The position numbers and the translations under genes are program-made. From Hyphomicrobiales bacterium (GTDB lineage: Bacteria; Pseudomonadota; Alphaproteobacteria; Rhizobiales; Xanthobacteraceae): a stretch of DNA of 12,912 bases. Below are positions 1 to 7,202 of the stretch, one piece after another (the stretch's first letter is position 1; each line of letters starts with the position of its first letter). The stretch lies in the NCBI GenBank assembly GCA_003164375.1, contig PLTE01000374.1, positions 19,280 through 32,191 on the forward strand. Reading direction: 5' to 3'. The notes beneath the pieces are model-generated. The model worked only from the letters and a program-made list of their open reading frames with translations, was not told the DNA's origin and did not search any database.

Positions 1-980
1 GTATTTTGGTCACCGGCGGCGCCGGTTTCATTGGGTCGAATGTGGTCGCGAGCCTCAACGAGGCTGGACGCGCCGACATTGTCGTCAACGATGTGCTCGG
101 CAGCGACGGCAAGTGGCGCAATCTCGCCGGCCGCGAGCTTGCCGATTTTGTCCCGCCCGCCGACCTGATGCGCTGGCTCGACGGCCGTAAGCTCGATGCG
201 GTCATCCACCTCGGCGCCATATCCTCGACCACCGCGACCGACGGCGACGCGGTCATGGAAAACAATTTCCGGCTGTCGCTGCGCCTTTTGGAGTGGTGCG
301 CGGCAACGCGCACGCCCTTCATCTACGCCTCATCAGCGGCGACCTATGGCGACGGCGAACAAGGCTATACCGACGATTGGTCGCGCGGCGGTCTCAAAAA
401 GCTCAAGCCGATGAATCTCTACGGCTGGAGCAAGCAATTGTTCGATCTCGCCGTCGTCGAGCGCGTCCGCCGCAACGACGCCATGCCGCCGCAATGGGTG
501 GGCTTGAAATTCTTCAACGTCTTCGGTCCCAACGAATACCATAAGGGCGAGATGATGAGTCTCGTCGCCAAGCGCTTCGACGATGCCAAGGCCGGCAAGC
601 CAATCCGCCTGTTCAAATCGCATCGCCCCGGCATTGCCGACGGCGAGCAAAGGCGCGATTTCATCTATGTGGACGACGCCGTCGCGGTCGTACGCTGGCT
701 CATCGAGGCGCCGGCGGTGTCCGGAATCTTCAACGTCGGCACCGGCAAGGCGCGCAGCTTCCGCGATCTGATGACCGCGATGTTCATGGCGCTCGGCCGG
801 AAGCCCGATATCGAATATATCGACATGCCGGTCTCAATCCGCGACAGCTACCAATATTTCACGCAAGCCGAGACGGAAAATCTGCGGCGAGCCGGCTATA
901 ATACCGACTTTACGCCGCTCGAAACGGCGGTGAAGCATTATGTGAACGATCACCTCGATCGTGCTGATCGTTATCGGTGA
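1..980 (+). CDS. hldD: ADP-L-glycero-D-manno-heptose 6-epimerase, 5' end cut by window edge
   Basis: HldD (RfaD/WaaD) epimerises ADP-D-glycero-D-manno-heptose at C6 to ADP-L-glycero-D-manno-heptose, the donor for heptose in the LPS inner core; it is cytoplasmic and NADP-dependent. Counting from the TTG (Leu) codon at position 6, the Rossmann motif GGAGFIG is at residues 4-10, the SDR catalytic pair Y139/K143 lies in YGWSK, and the HldD-specific K180 sits in EYHKGEMM, which matches the E. coli HKG catalytic lysine region. The visible length of about 325 residues fits the family (310-330). The true start is off the left edge: the frame is open from codon 3-5 (Ile), and the family normally begins with Met plus one to three residues before ILVTGG. 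The TTG at 6 is therefore internal, not the start. The stop is TGA at 978-980, 36 nt before hldE. Confidence 0.95.
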   Translation, partial: ILVTGGAGFIGSNVVASLNEAGRADIVVNDVLGSDGKWRNLAGRELADFVPPADLMRWLDGRKLDAVIHLGAISSTTATDGDAVMENNFRLSLRLLEWCAATRTPFIYASSAATYGDGEQGYTDDWSRGGLKKLKPMNLYGWSKQLFDLAVVERVRRNDAMPPQWVGLKFFNVFGPNEYHKGEMMSLVAKRFDDAKAGKPIRLFKSHRPGIADGEQRRDFIYVDDAVAVVRWLIEAPAVSGIFNVGTGKARSFRDLMTAMFMALGRKPDIEYIDMPVSIRDSYQYFTQAETENLRRAGYNTDFTPLETAVKHYVNDHLDRADRYR

Positions 981-1016
981 GCATGATCGCCACGATTGAG
1001 CCCGGCGACAACGCGC

Positions 1017-2516
1017 ATGTTCGATTTTGAAGAAGGCCTCAAGCTTGTCGCGCAGCAGACCATTCTGTGCGTCGGCGATCTTATGCTCGACGAATTCGTC
1101 TATGGCGAAGTCACGCGCATGTCGCCGGAAGCGCCGACGCCGGTGCTTGCAGTCGCCCGCAGCGAGGTTGAAATCGGTGGTGCCGGCAACGTCGCGCGCA
1201 ATATCGCGGCACTAGGCGCGCGCTGCATCTTCGTCGGTCTGATCGGCAAGGACGAGGCCGGCCGAACGCTAGGCGATGCCTTCGCCAAGCTCGAGGGTTC
1301 GATCGCGCCGCATCTGGTAATCGACGCCGGTCGGCATACCACGCGTAAAGTACGCTTCGTGTCCGAGCATCATTCGGCGCATTTGATGCGCGCCGATTGG
1401 GAGACGGCGCAACTGGCAAGCGCCGCAAGCGAGGCTGCGGTCGTCGCGCAGGCCGAAGCGGCGCTGCCGCAAGCCGGCGCGGTGGTGTTGTCCGACTACG
1501 CCAAGGGCGTGCTGACGCCGCGTGTCATCAGTGCGATCATCGAGAAGGCGCGCAAGCTCGGCAAGCCGGTCGTGGTCGACCCGAAAGGCCACGACTACAG
1601 CATCTATCGCGGCGCGACGCTGATCACGCCGAACCGGCAGGAGCTTGGCACGGCGGTGCATCGGCCGGTCACGAACGAGGCCGAGATCGCCAAAGCCGCA
1701 GTCGAGCTCGCCCGCATCGTCGAGAGCGAAGCGGTGCTGGTCACCCGCAGCGAGCAAGGCATGACACTGCACGTGGCCGGCCATGCGCCGCTCCATATTC
1801 CAGCCTATCCGGTCAAAGTGCGCGACGTATCGGGCGCGGGCGATACGGTAGTCGCCGTGATGGCGGTGCTACTGGCGATGCAGGCGCCATTCGATGCGGC
1901 GATGCGCGCCGCCAATGCCGCGGCCGCCGTGGTCGTCGGCAAACGCGGCACCTCGACGGTCTCGCTTGCCGAATTGCGCCATCGCATCCTGCCGTCCGCA
2001 ACGCTGGCGCCTGAGGACAAGATCGTGTTCGACTGGTCGGTGCTCGACGATCGGCTCGGCGACTGGCGCCGTCACGGCCTGCGTATCGGCTTCACCAATG
2101 GCTGTTTCGACATCCTGCATCGCGGCCACGTCAAATTGCTGGCGGAGGCGCGCGCCACATGCGACCGCCTCATCGTCGGTCTCAATAGCGATGCCTCGAC
2201 GACGCGGCTCAAAGGCAAAGGCCGGCCGATCAATCCGGCCGAGGGCCGCGCCGAGGTGCTTGCGGCGCTCGAAGCGGTCGACCTCGTCGTCGTGTTCGAG
2301 GACGATACGCCGCTCGAGCTGATCAAGCGGGTGCGTCCCGCCGTGCTGGTCAAGGGCGCTGACTACAAGCGCGAAGACGTCGTCGGTCGCGACGTGGTGG
2401 AGGCGGCGGGCGGCGACGTGATCTTGGTCGATCTGGTGCCCGGTCACTCGACCACGGCCATCGTCGCACGGGCGCGGCCGGCGAAGCAGTCAACCAAGGA
2501 ACCGGCCGGAGAGTGA
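1017..2516 (+). CDS. hldE: Bifunctional D-glycero-beta-D-manno-heptose-7-phosphate kinase / heptose-1-phosphate adenylyltransferase
   Basis: HldE (RfaE) acts twice in ADP-heptose synthesis. Its N-terminal ribokinase-fold domain phosphorylates heptose 7-phosphate at C1. After GmhB removes the 7-phosphate, its C-terminal nucleotidyltransferase domain adds AMP. From the ATG at 1017 (499 aa; E. coli 477) the kinase domain spans about residues 10-325, with the anion-hole motif GAGD at 273-276. The cytidylyltransferase-like domain begins near residue 355, with GFTNGCFDILHRGH and its HxGH signature at 368-371. Both active domains are intact. An in-frame TTG at 996 would add seven residues. I prefer 1017 because relatives start with M-x-DFE, but neither start has a clear ribosome binding site. 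It lies between hldD and a GT2 gene (6 nt gap). gmhA and gmhB are not in the window. Confidence 0.95.
   Translation: MFDFEEGLKLVAQQTILCVGDLMLDEFVYGEVTRMSPEAPTPVLAVARSEVEIGGAGNVARNIAALGARCIFVGLIGKDEAGRTLGDAFAKLEGSIAPHLVIDAGRHTTRKVRFVSEHHSAHLMRADWETAQLASAASEAAVVAQAEAALPQAGAVVLSDYAKGVLTPRVISAIIEKARKLGKPVVVDPKGHDYSIYRGATLITPNRQELGTAVHRPVTNEAEIAKAAVELARIVESEAVLVTRSEQGMTLHVAGHAPLHIPAYPVKVRDVSGAGDTVVAVMAVLLAMQAPFDAAMRAANAAAAVVVGKRGTSTVSLAELRHRILPSATLAPEDKIVFDWSVLDDRLGDWRRHGLRIGFTNGCFDILHRGHVKLLAEARATCDRLIVGLNSDASTTRLKGKGRPINPAEGRAEVLAALEAVDLVVVFEDDTPLELIKRVRPAVLVKGADYKREDVVGRDVVEAAGGDVILVDLVPGHSTTAIVARARPAKQSTKEPAGE
2508..2513 (+). promoter_or_regulatory. Ribosome binding site for the GT2 gene
   Basis: GGAGAG lies 9 nt before the GTG at 2523 and overlaps the last codons of hldE. 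It supports the GTG as the start and suggests coupled translation with hldE. Confidence 0.6.
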
Positions 2517-2522
2517 GCGATC

Positions 2523-3392
2523 GTGTCTGACGCTGAGCTCATCTCTGTCATCGTCACGACCTATAACCGCGAGGATGCGCTCGACGCGGTCTTGCGCGCC
2601 CTGGCGCATCAATCGGACGAAAATTTCGAGATCGTCATTGCCGATGACGGTTCGCGCGCCGAAACCGCTCGCATTGCCGAAAGCTGGCGAGCCCGGCTGC
2701 CGATGCCGCTCAAGCACGTACGCCACGAGCATCGCGGGTTCCGAGGCGGCGAAATCCGCAACCGCGGCATTCGCGCCAGTGCCGGAGCCATTTGCATCTT
2801 TCTCGACGGCGATTGTTTGGCCGGCGCCGATTTCGTCGCCACCCATCGCCGGCTCTACGAGCCGGGATGGTTCGTGACCGGCAACCGGATCCTGCTTTCG
2901 CGCCAGCTGACCGAAGCCGTGCTTGCCCAAGGGCGTGCGGCGGAGGAGTGGAATTTCGCCGTTCTGCTGCAACAGCGGTTGCGCTGCGGGATTAATCGCC
3001 TGTTGCCGATGCTGCATCTGCCGCTCGGACCGCTGCGCAAGCTGCAGTGTGGCCGCTGGCAGGGCGCGCAAACTTGCAATCTTGCGGTAGCGCGCAGCGA
3101 TCTCGATCGGATAGATGGCTTCGACTGCGACTATACCGGCTGGGGACTGGAGGATTCCGATCTCGTGGTGCGGCTCCTGCACGCAGGCGTGCGGCGCAAG
3201 GATGGACGGTTTGCGACCGGAGTATTGCATTTGTGGCATCCGCACAGCGACCGTTCGCATTTGCCTGCCAACCGCACGAGACTCGATGAGGTTATCGGCG
3301 GCGCCCGCGTGCGCGCGTTGCGCGGCCTGTCGTCGCTCGGCGCCGACGACGCGGTGCCGGCAGCCGAGAATTCTTCCGTGGCGCGGCGATGA
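2523..3392 (+). CDS. Family 2 glycosyltransferase (GT-A fold), probable LPS core transferase
   Basis: This is a 289-residue cytoplasmic glycosyltransferase that transfers a sugar from a nucleotide donor, probably onto the LPS core, given its place in the heptose operon. The N-terminus ISVIVTTYNRE (residues 7-17) and VIADDGS (38-44) are the GT2 nucleotide-binding elements. FLDGDC (93-98) carries the D-x-D metal site. GWGLEDSDL (206-214) is the conserved C-terminal acidic motif shared with the galactosyltransferase/chondroitin-synthase type GT2/GT7C module, followed by HLWHP (236-240), a likely metal or base region. There is no membrane segment. The GTG start has a good GGAGAG site. The stop overlaps the next ATG by 4 nt (ATGA), implying coupled translation. 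Family assignment is firm. Donor and acceptor cannot be read from the sequence, so no symbol is given. Confidence 0.9.
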   Translation: MSDAELISVIVTTYNREDALDAVLRALAHQSDENFEIVIADDGSRAETARIAESWRARLPMPLKHVRHEHRGFRGGEIRNRGIRASAGAICIFLDGDCLAGADFVATHRRLYEPGWFVTGNRILLSRQLTEAVLAQGRAAEEWNFAVLLQQRLRCGINRLLPMLHLPLGPLRKLQCGRWQGAQTCNLAVARSDLDRIDGFDCDYTGWGLEDSDLVVRLLHAGVRRKDGRFATGVLHLWHPHSDRSHLPANRTRLDEVIGGARVRALRGLSSLGADDAVPAAENSSVARR

Positions 3393-4456
3393 AGCCGCTG
3401 TCCTTGCCCATCGCTCCCCGCGTGCTCGTGGTGGCGTTGCGCCGGCTCGGCGACGTGTTGCTGACGACGCCGCTTATTCGCAGTCTCAAGCGCGCTTACC
3501 CGCAGGCGTCGATCGATGCGCTGGTGTTTGCCGGAACCGAAGGGATTTTGACCGGCAATCCCGATCTCTCGGGCATCTTTACGATTCCGCAGCGGCCGCG
3601 GCTTCGTGAAACGCTGGCGCTCGCCCTGCGGCTTGGCCGGCGCTACGATCTCGCGCTGTCGACGCAGACCGGCGATCGGCCGACCGCGTTGGCCATTATC
3701 GCCGCACGGCAAAGTGCTGGTCCGCTCGAACCGTCCGGATTAGCCGCCGCGGTAAAGCGCCTCGGGCTCAGTCGCTCCTATGTGCGCGACAGCAGTCAGC
3801 ACCGTGTGCTCGACATATTAGGCCTTGCCGAGTTACTCGGCATTACCGCGCATGCCGAGATTGTCTGTCCGACAGGCGCAGTGCGCTCCGCGCTCGTGCC
3901 GACGCGCCCTTACGCTGTCGTTCATGCCGCGCCGATGTTTATTTACAAACGCTGGACGGCTGACGGTTGGCGTAATCTCGCTGCGGCGTTGCGGGAGCGC
4001 GGCCTTGCTACCGTCATCACCGGGGCTGCGACCGACCGCGTCTATCTCGATGACCTCTGGCGGGGTAGCGATGTCGTGCGCTTGGATGGCAAGCTCGAAT
4101 GGCCGGAGCTTGCCGGCGCGATCGCCGCCGCCCAGGCCTATATTGGTCCGGATACCGCCATTACTCATCTTGCCGCCGCCACCGGTACGCCGACGGTTGC
4201 GCTCTATGGTCCGACCGATCCGCGGCTCTGGGGACCCTGGCCGGTGGGCGGTCTCGATCGGCCGTGGGCCGCAGCCGGCACGATGCAGCGTCGCGGCAAT
4301 GTCTGGCTGGTGCAAAATCCACTGCCCTGCCTGCCGTGCCAATTGGAAGGTTGCGACCGCCGGCTCGACAGCCACAGCCAATGTCTCGACGAGCTGTCGG
4401 TCGCCCAGGTCATGACCGCAGTCGATCAGGCGCTCGCGATGCAGCGGGCGGCCTGA
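3389..4456 (+). CDS. Family 9 glycosyltransferase, heptosyltransferase-like
   Basis: This 355-residue protein belongs to the ADP-heptose:LPS heptosyltransferase superfamily (GT9, GT-B fold; WaaC, WaaF and WaaQ relatives), peripheral on the inner face of the cytoplasmic membrane. RVLVVALRRLGDVLLTTPLI (residues 11-30) is the family's N-terminal signature, with RLGD at 19-22. GPDTAITHLAAATGTP (253-268) followed by VALYGPTDP is the ADP-heptose-binding region. A short cysteine-rich stretch near the end (CLPCQLEGC, then one more Cys) resembles that seen in WaaQ-like members. Its ATG is embedded in the stop of the preceding GT2 (ATGA), with no separate ribosome site visible. It is the last gene of the heptose operon. 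Whether it adds heptose I, II or III cannot be decided here. Confidence 0.92.
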   Translation: MKPLSLPIAPRVLVVALRRLGDVLLTTPLIRSLKRAYPQASIDALVFAGTEGILTGNPDLSGIFTIPQRPRLRETLALALRLGRRYDLALSTQTGDRPTALAIIAARQSAGPLEPSGLAAAVKRLGLSRSYVRDSSQHRVLDILGLAELLGITAHAEIVCPTGAVRSALVPTRPYAVVHAAPMFIYKRWTADGWRNLAAALRERGLATVITGAATDRVYLDDLWRGSDVVRLDGKLEWPELAGAIAAAQAYIGPDTAITHLAAATGTPTVALYGPTDPRLWGPWPVGGLDRPWAAAGTMQRRGNVWLVQNPLPCLPCQLEGCDRRLDSHSQCLDELSVAQVMTAVDQALAMQRAA

Positions 4457-4562
4457 TGATTTCTGCTAGCCCAACCTCCGGCGACTGTCCTATTTTTCAG
4501 TCCGACAAATCGGCTGGCACGCCGTAACCAAGAACCTCAGCGCGTCGAAATGTCGAAGCGCC

Positions 4563-4569
4563 GGAAAGG
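4563..4569 (+). promoter_or_regulatory. Ribosome binding site for the MmgE/PrpD gene
   Basis: GGAAAGG lies 8 nt before the ATG at 4578. It fixes the start upstream of the signal-peptide-like N-terminus, so that segment is probably translated. Confidence 0.65.
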
Positions 4570-4577
4570 CATCGGTT

Positions 4578-6065
4578 ATGTCTCACGCGATCCTACGCCG
4601 CCATCTCGTCCGTCGCGATGTTGTCGCCGGCATCGCCGCATTCGGCCTCTCCGCTCTCGCGCCGCGCGCCTGCCTGGCACAGGCCACGGCTCCGGAAGAG
4701 CCGGCTCGCCCGCTTGCCGAAAGGCTTGCGGCCTACGCCGACCGGCTGCGCTATGACGATATCGATGCTGCGACCATCGAGCAGGTCAAATCCCATGTCA
4801 TCGATACGCTCGGCTGCGGGATCGCGGCGTTCGATGAGGAGCCGGTGCGAATTTGTCGTGACGTCGTGGTGGCGACCTCCGGTGGCGCCTCGACCGTCAT
4901 CGGTACAAACCGGCGCGCTCCGCCCGATCTTGCGGCTTTCGCCAATGGCGCGGCCTTTCGCTACTACGACTTGAACGACGCTTATGTCGGGCGCCAGACT
5001 GGTCATCCGAGCGATCACATCGCGGCGTGTCTTGCGGTCGCAGAGGCCGAGCGGGCGAGCGCGGCCGAGCTCATTACCGCAATCGTGCTCGCTTATGAGA
5101 TCAATTGTCGGCTGGTGGATGCCTTCGATATCTCAACGCGCGGCTGGGACCCGCCGGTGTTCAGCCCACCGGCCGTGGCGCTTGCCGCCGGAAAGCTGAT
5201 GAAACTCGGTCCCGAACGGCTGACACAAGCCGTCGCCCTTGCCATCAACGACCACATTCCGATGGGGCAGACCCGGGTGCAGACCATGTCGGACTGGAAG
5301 GGACTGGCCGACGCTGAAGCTGCGCGCAATGCAATTTTCGCCGCGCTATTGGCCCGCGGCGGTCTCACCGGTCCGGCGCCCATATTCGAAGGTCGGCAGG
5401 GTTTCTTTCGGCTGGTGTCGGGGCCGGCCGATATCGACGTCGATGCGTTTGGTCGCCGCGCCGTGCCTTTTAGAATCAGTGCGTGCGGCATGAAGTCATA
5501 TCCCGCGCAGGTGCACACCCAGACCGCGATCGTGGCCGCGATCGCCATAGCCAAAGAGGTAGGCTCTTTAGATCGCATTGCTGCGATCGAAATCGCGACG
5601 ACCCATCGGGGCTATCAGATGGACGGCAGCGAGCCGGAGAAATGGGCGCCGGATACAAAGGAAACGGCCGATCACAGCCTACCCTACATAACGGCGCGGG
5701 CCATGTTCGACGGCGACATCGACAACGACAGCTACACGCCGGAAAAACTTCACGACCCGCGCATCCTCGCATTCATGCGCAAGATCACGGTGAAGGAAGA
5801 TCCCGCCTTCGCCGTGTTTCCCGGCAACGCTCCACCGGCGCGCATCACAGCGATCCTCGACGATGGACGACGCGTCGGGCGTCAAGTCGACAATATGCCT
5901 GGCTTCCCGGGGCAGCCGATGACCAGAGCCGATGTCGAGCGCAAATTCCGCAGCAATGTCGGCAAGCACTGGCCGCGACAGCGGACGGACGCCATCCTGC
6001 AAGCCCTGTGGGAACTCGATCGGGCGGAGAATATCGCGGCCTTGCTCGGGAACCTTACGGTGTAG
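4578..6065 (+). CDS. MmgE/PrpD family protein with N-terminal Tat-like signal
   Basis: MmgE/PrpD proteins include 2-methylcitrate dehydratase, cis-aconitate decarboxylase and iminodisuccinate epimerase; the substrate of this one is unknown. It is 495 residues, against about 450 for typical members. Family features from residue 45 on are LAERLAAYADRL, the FRYYDLNDAY segment (127-136), TGHPSDH (141-147), the KGLADAEAARNA helix (241-252) and KSYPAQVHTQTA (306-317). The first 37 residues are extra: Arg pairs at 7-8 and 12-13 (RRDVVAG), a hydrophobic stretch at about 15-28, and a likely cleavage site near CLA-QA or AQA-TA (33-38). This resembles the RRDVLAG type of twin-arginine signal, which implies export of a folded enzyme to the periplasm. 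It is 121 nt after the GT9 gene, with no convincing terminator or promoter seen between. Family assignment is firm; export is inferred. Confidence 0.92.
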   Translation: MSHAILRRHLVRRDVVAGIAAFGLSALAPRACLAQATAPEEPARPLAERLAAYADRLRYDDIDAATIEQVKSHVIDTLGCGIAAFDEEPVRICRDVVVATSGGASTVIGTNRRAPPDLAAFANGAAFRYYDLNDAYVGRQTGHPSDHIAACLAVAEAERASAAELITAIVLAYEINCRLVDAFDISTRGWDPPVFSPPAVALAAGKLMKLGPERLTQAVALAINDHIPMGQTRVQTMSDWKGLADAEAARNAIFAALLARGGLTGPAPIFEGRQGFFRLVSGPADIDVDAFGRRAVPFRISACGMKSYPAQVHTQTAIVAAIAIAKEVGSLDRIAAIEIATTHRGYQMDGSEPEKWAPDTKETADHSLPYITARAMFDGDIDNDSYTPEKLHDPRILAFMRKITVKEDPAFAVFPGNAPPARITAILDDGRRVGRQVDNMPGFPGQPMTRADVERKFRSNVGKHWPRQRTDAILQALWELDRAENIAALLGNLTV

Positions 6066-6077
6066 GATCTGTGCGCT

Positions 6078-6542
6078 CTAATACAGCGGCGGCTGCACCG
6101 GAGCGGTCGGCCGGCCAAGCTCGCCGGTCATCAGATCGAATTGCGTATAAGTTTGCGTTTGGCAGGCGTCGGTCTCCACGGCATAGCGTCCATCGACCAC
6201 GACGTTGTTCTGGATGAGAAGCGCATAGGCGCGCAGGTGCCCGTGGTCGTGGAAGTGCACACAGACGAGCCAGCTCCAGCCGCGGATCGAATCGACCCAG
6301 CGCGCGGGCGAAATCTCGAACACATCGTAGGACGTCCGGTCCTTCAAAGCCGATTGCAGATGTTTGGCGGCCAAAGCGACATAGGCCGGTCCAGTGACCG
6401 GCGGCACGGCGTCGCTCGGTTGCGCCAGCTCGCTGCAGCCCGGTACCATGACGAGCGCCGGGCCAAGCACAGCGCCCCACAGGGCGCGCCGCACGGCCGC
6501 GCAAGCGCGGCGAATGCGTTGGCCAAACCACAGTGCCGCCAT
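6078..6542 (-). CDS. Small putative lipoprotein, function unknown
   Basis: From the ATG complementary to 6540-6542 this is a 154-residue protein. An Arg-rich start is followed by a hydrophobic segment ending in MVPGC, with a possible lipobox cysteine at residue 36, so the mature part may be an outer- or inner-membrane lipoprotein. The remainder has a conserved-looking core rich in aromatic and His residues (SWLVCVHFHDHGH) and ends with TQTYTQFDLMTGELG. I recall similar unnamed proteins in Rhizobiales but know no function. The frame stays open upstream to 6674, but that extension (PRQPRSP and similar) has no signal character, so I chose the Met just before the signal. No strong ribosome site is visible. 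It converges on the MmgE/PrpD gene with a 12-nt gap and is divergent from the next lipoprotein gene. Confidence 0.75.
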   Translation of the reverse strand: MAALWFGQRIRRACAAVRRALWGAVLGPALVMVPGCSELAQPSDAVPPVTGPAYVALAAKHLQSALKDRTSYDVFEISPARWVDSIRGWSWLVCVHFHDHGHLRAYALLIQNNVVVDGRYAVETDACQTQTYTQFDLMTGELGRPTAPVQPPLY

Positions 6543-6741
6543 GAAAGCTGTCCATCTGGAGGTGCGTCCAGCCGGTTGAACAGGGGAACGGCAGTGTTTT
6601 AGGGGGGATCGCGGCTGGCGCGGTGTCGGAAGCGGAAACATCGGCATGACGGCACCACTAACCAACAGTGACACGATCGGACAGAATGGTTAACCGCGCG
6701 CGAGGTAGTCTCCGGACAAGTATAGCAACCCGGCGGCAGAT

Positions 6742-7143
6742 ATGATCGGCAAGCGATACACCGTCGCGGCAATCCTGCTCAGTCTCGGTCCGCTGCTCGG
6801 ATCGTGCAGCGGGTTTTCCGGGTATGTCTCCGACCATTGGCCGCATTGGGCCGGCGGCATGCCCGGCGACGTGCCGCCGCGGCCGGGCACTCCGGGCTAC
6901 GAGGAATTCATTGCGCACGGTGGGGCCAACCAAAACGCCACTCAGTCTGCCGCGGCCGGAACTCCCGCTCCGGAGTTCGTCGCAACCGGATCCACCGCGG
7001 CCGGCGCGAAACCCGCTCCCGGCATGAAACCCGCCGCCAGCCCGGCGAAGCTGAGCGCCCAGCAGGCGCCGGCCGCGCCGGTCGGGCCTGCCGAAGATCA
7101 ACCGTCCCAAGATTCCGGTGTCGTGCGCGGCGGGCTGTACTAG
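6742..7143 (+). CDS. Small Pro/Ala-rich putative lipoprotein
   Basis: This 133-residue protein begins MIGKRYTVAAILLSLG and has a lipobox LGSC with the modified Cys at residue 22, so it is probably lipidated. It is followed by SDHWPHWAGGMPGDVPPRPG (residues 30-49) and PGYEEFIAHG, an element I recall as conserved in Bradyrhizobium-group lipoproteins. The rest (about 60-133) is low-complexity Ala/Pro/Gly/Lys, likely an unstructured linker, ending in VVRGGLY. Function is unknown. The ribosome site is weak. It is transcribed away from the 6078-6542 gene across a 199-bp gap that must hold both promoters; I could not pick convincing -35/-10 boxes there. It converges on kdsD across a palindromic repeat that overlaps its stop codon. 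Confidence 0.75.
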   Translation: MIGKRYTVAAILLSLGPLLGSCSGFSGYVSDHWPHWAGGMPGDVPPRPGTPGYEEFIAHGGANQNATQSAAAGTPAPEFVATGSTAAGAKPAPGMKPAASPAKLSAQQAPAAPVGPAEDQPSQDSGVVRGGLY

Positions 7144-7191
7144 AGCATGATCCCGAAACGTGGCCGCCGGCATTCGGAAAAGACCAGGCTC
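7143..7191. repeat. Short interspersed palindromic repeat (GAGCATGATC type)
   Basis: The sequence starts GAGCATGATCCCGAA (7143-7157) and ends TTCGG...GGCTC (about 7173-7191), an imperfect inverted repeat. It resembles the GAGCATGATCCCGAAAA / TTTTCGGAAAAGATCATGCTC element that I remember as abundant between genes in Bradyrhizobium and Rhodopseudomonas; here the right arm has diverged (GACCAGGCTC). It lies between two convergent genes (lipoprotein and kdsD) and its first base is the last base of the lipoprotein's TAG stop. It may end transcription from both sides, but it lacks a strong T-run. Confidence 0.55.
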
Positions 7192-7202
7192 AACAAACGA
7201 CA

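Noticed and set aside
1269..1796. 175-codon minus-strand frame inside hldE
   Set aside because: It mirrors the codons of a clearly intact hldE and has no motif or ribosome site.
4483..4502. GACTG/CAGTC hairpin with T-rich loop after the GT9 gene, considered as a terminator
   Set aside because: Only a 5-bp stem, and the T-run is in the loop rather than after the stem.
6055..6555. 166-codon minus-strand frame overlapping the lipoprotein gene in another frame
   Set aside because: Arg/Gly/Pro-rich composition without domains; the 6078-6542 frame has a signal segment and a conserved-looking core.
6690..6726. TTAACC and TATAGC considered as a promoter for the second lipoprotein gene
   Set aside because: Spacing is 25 nt, far from the usual 16-18.
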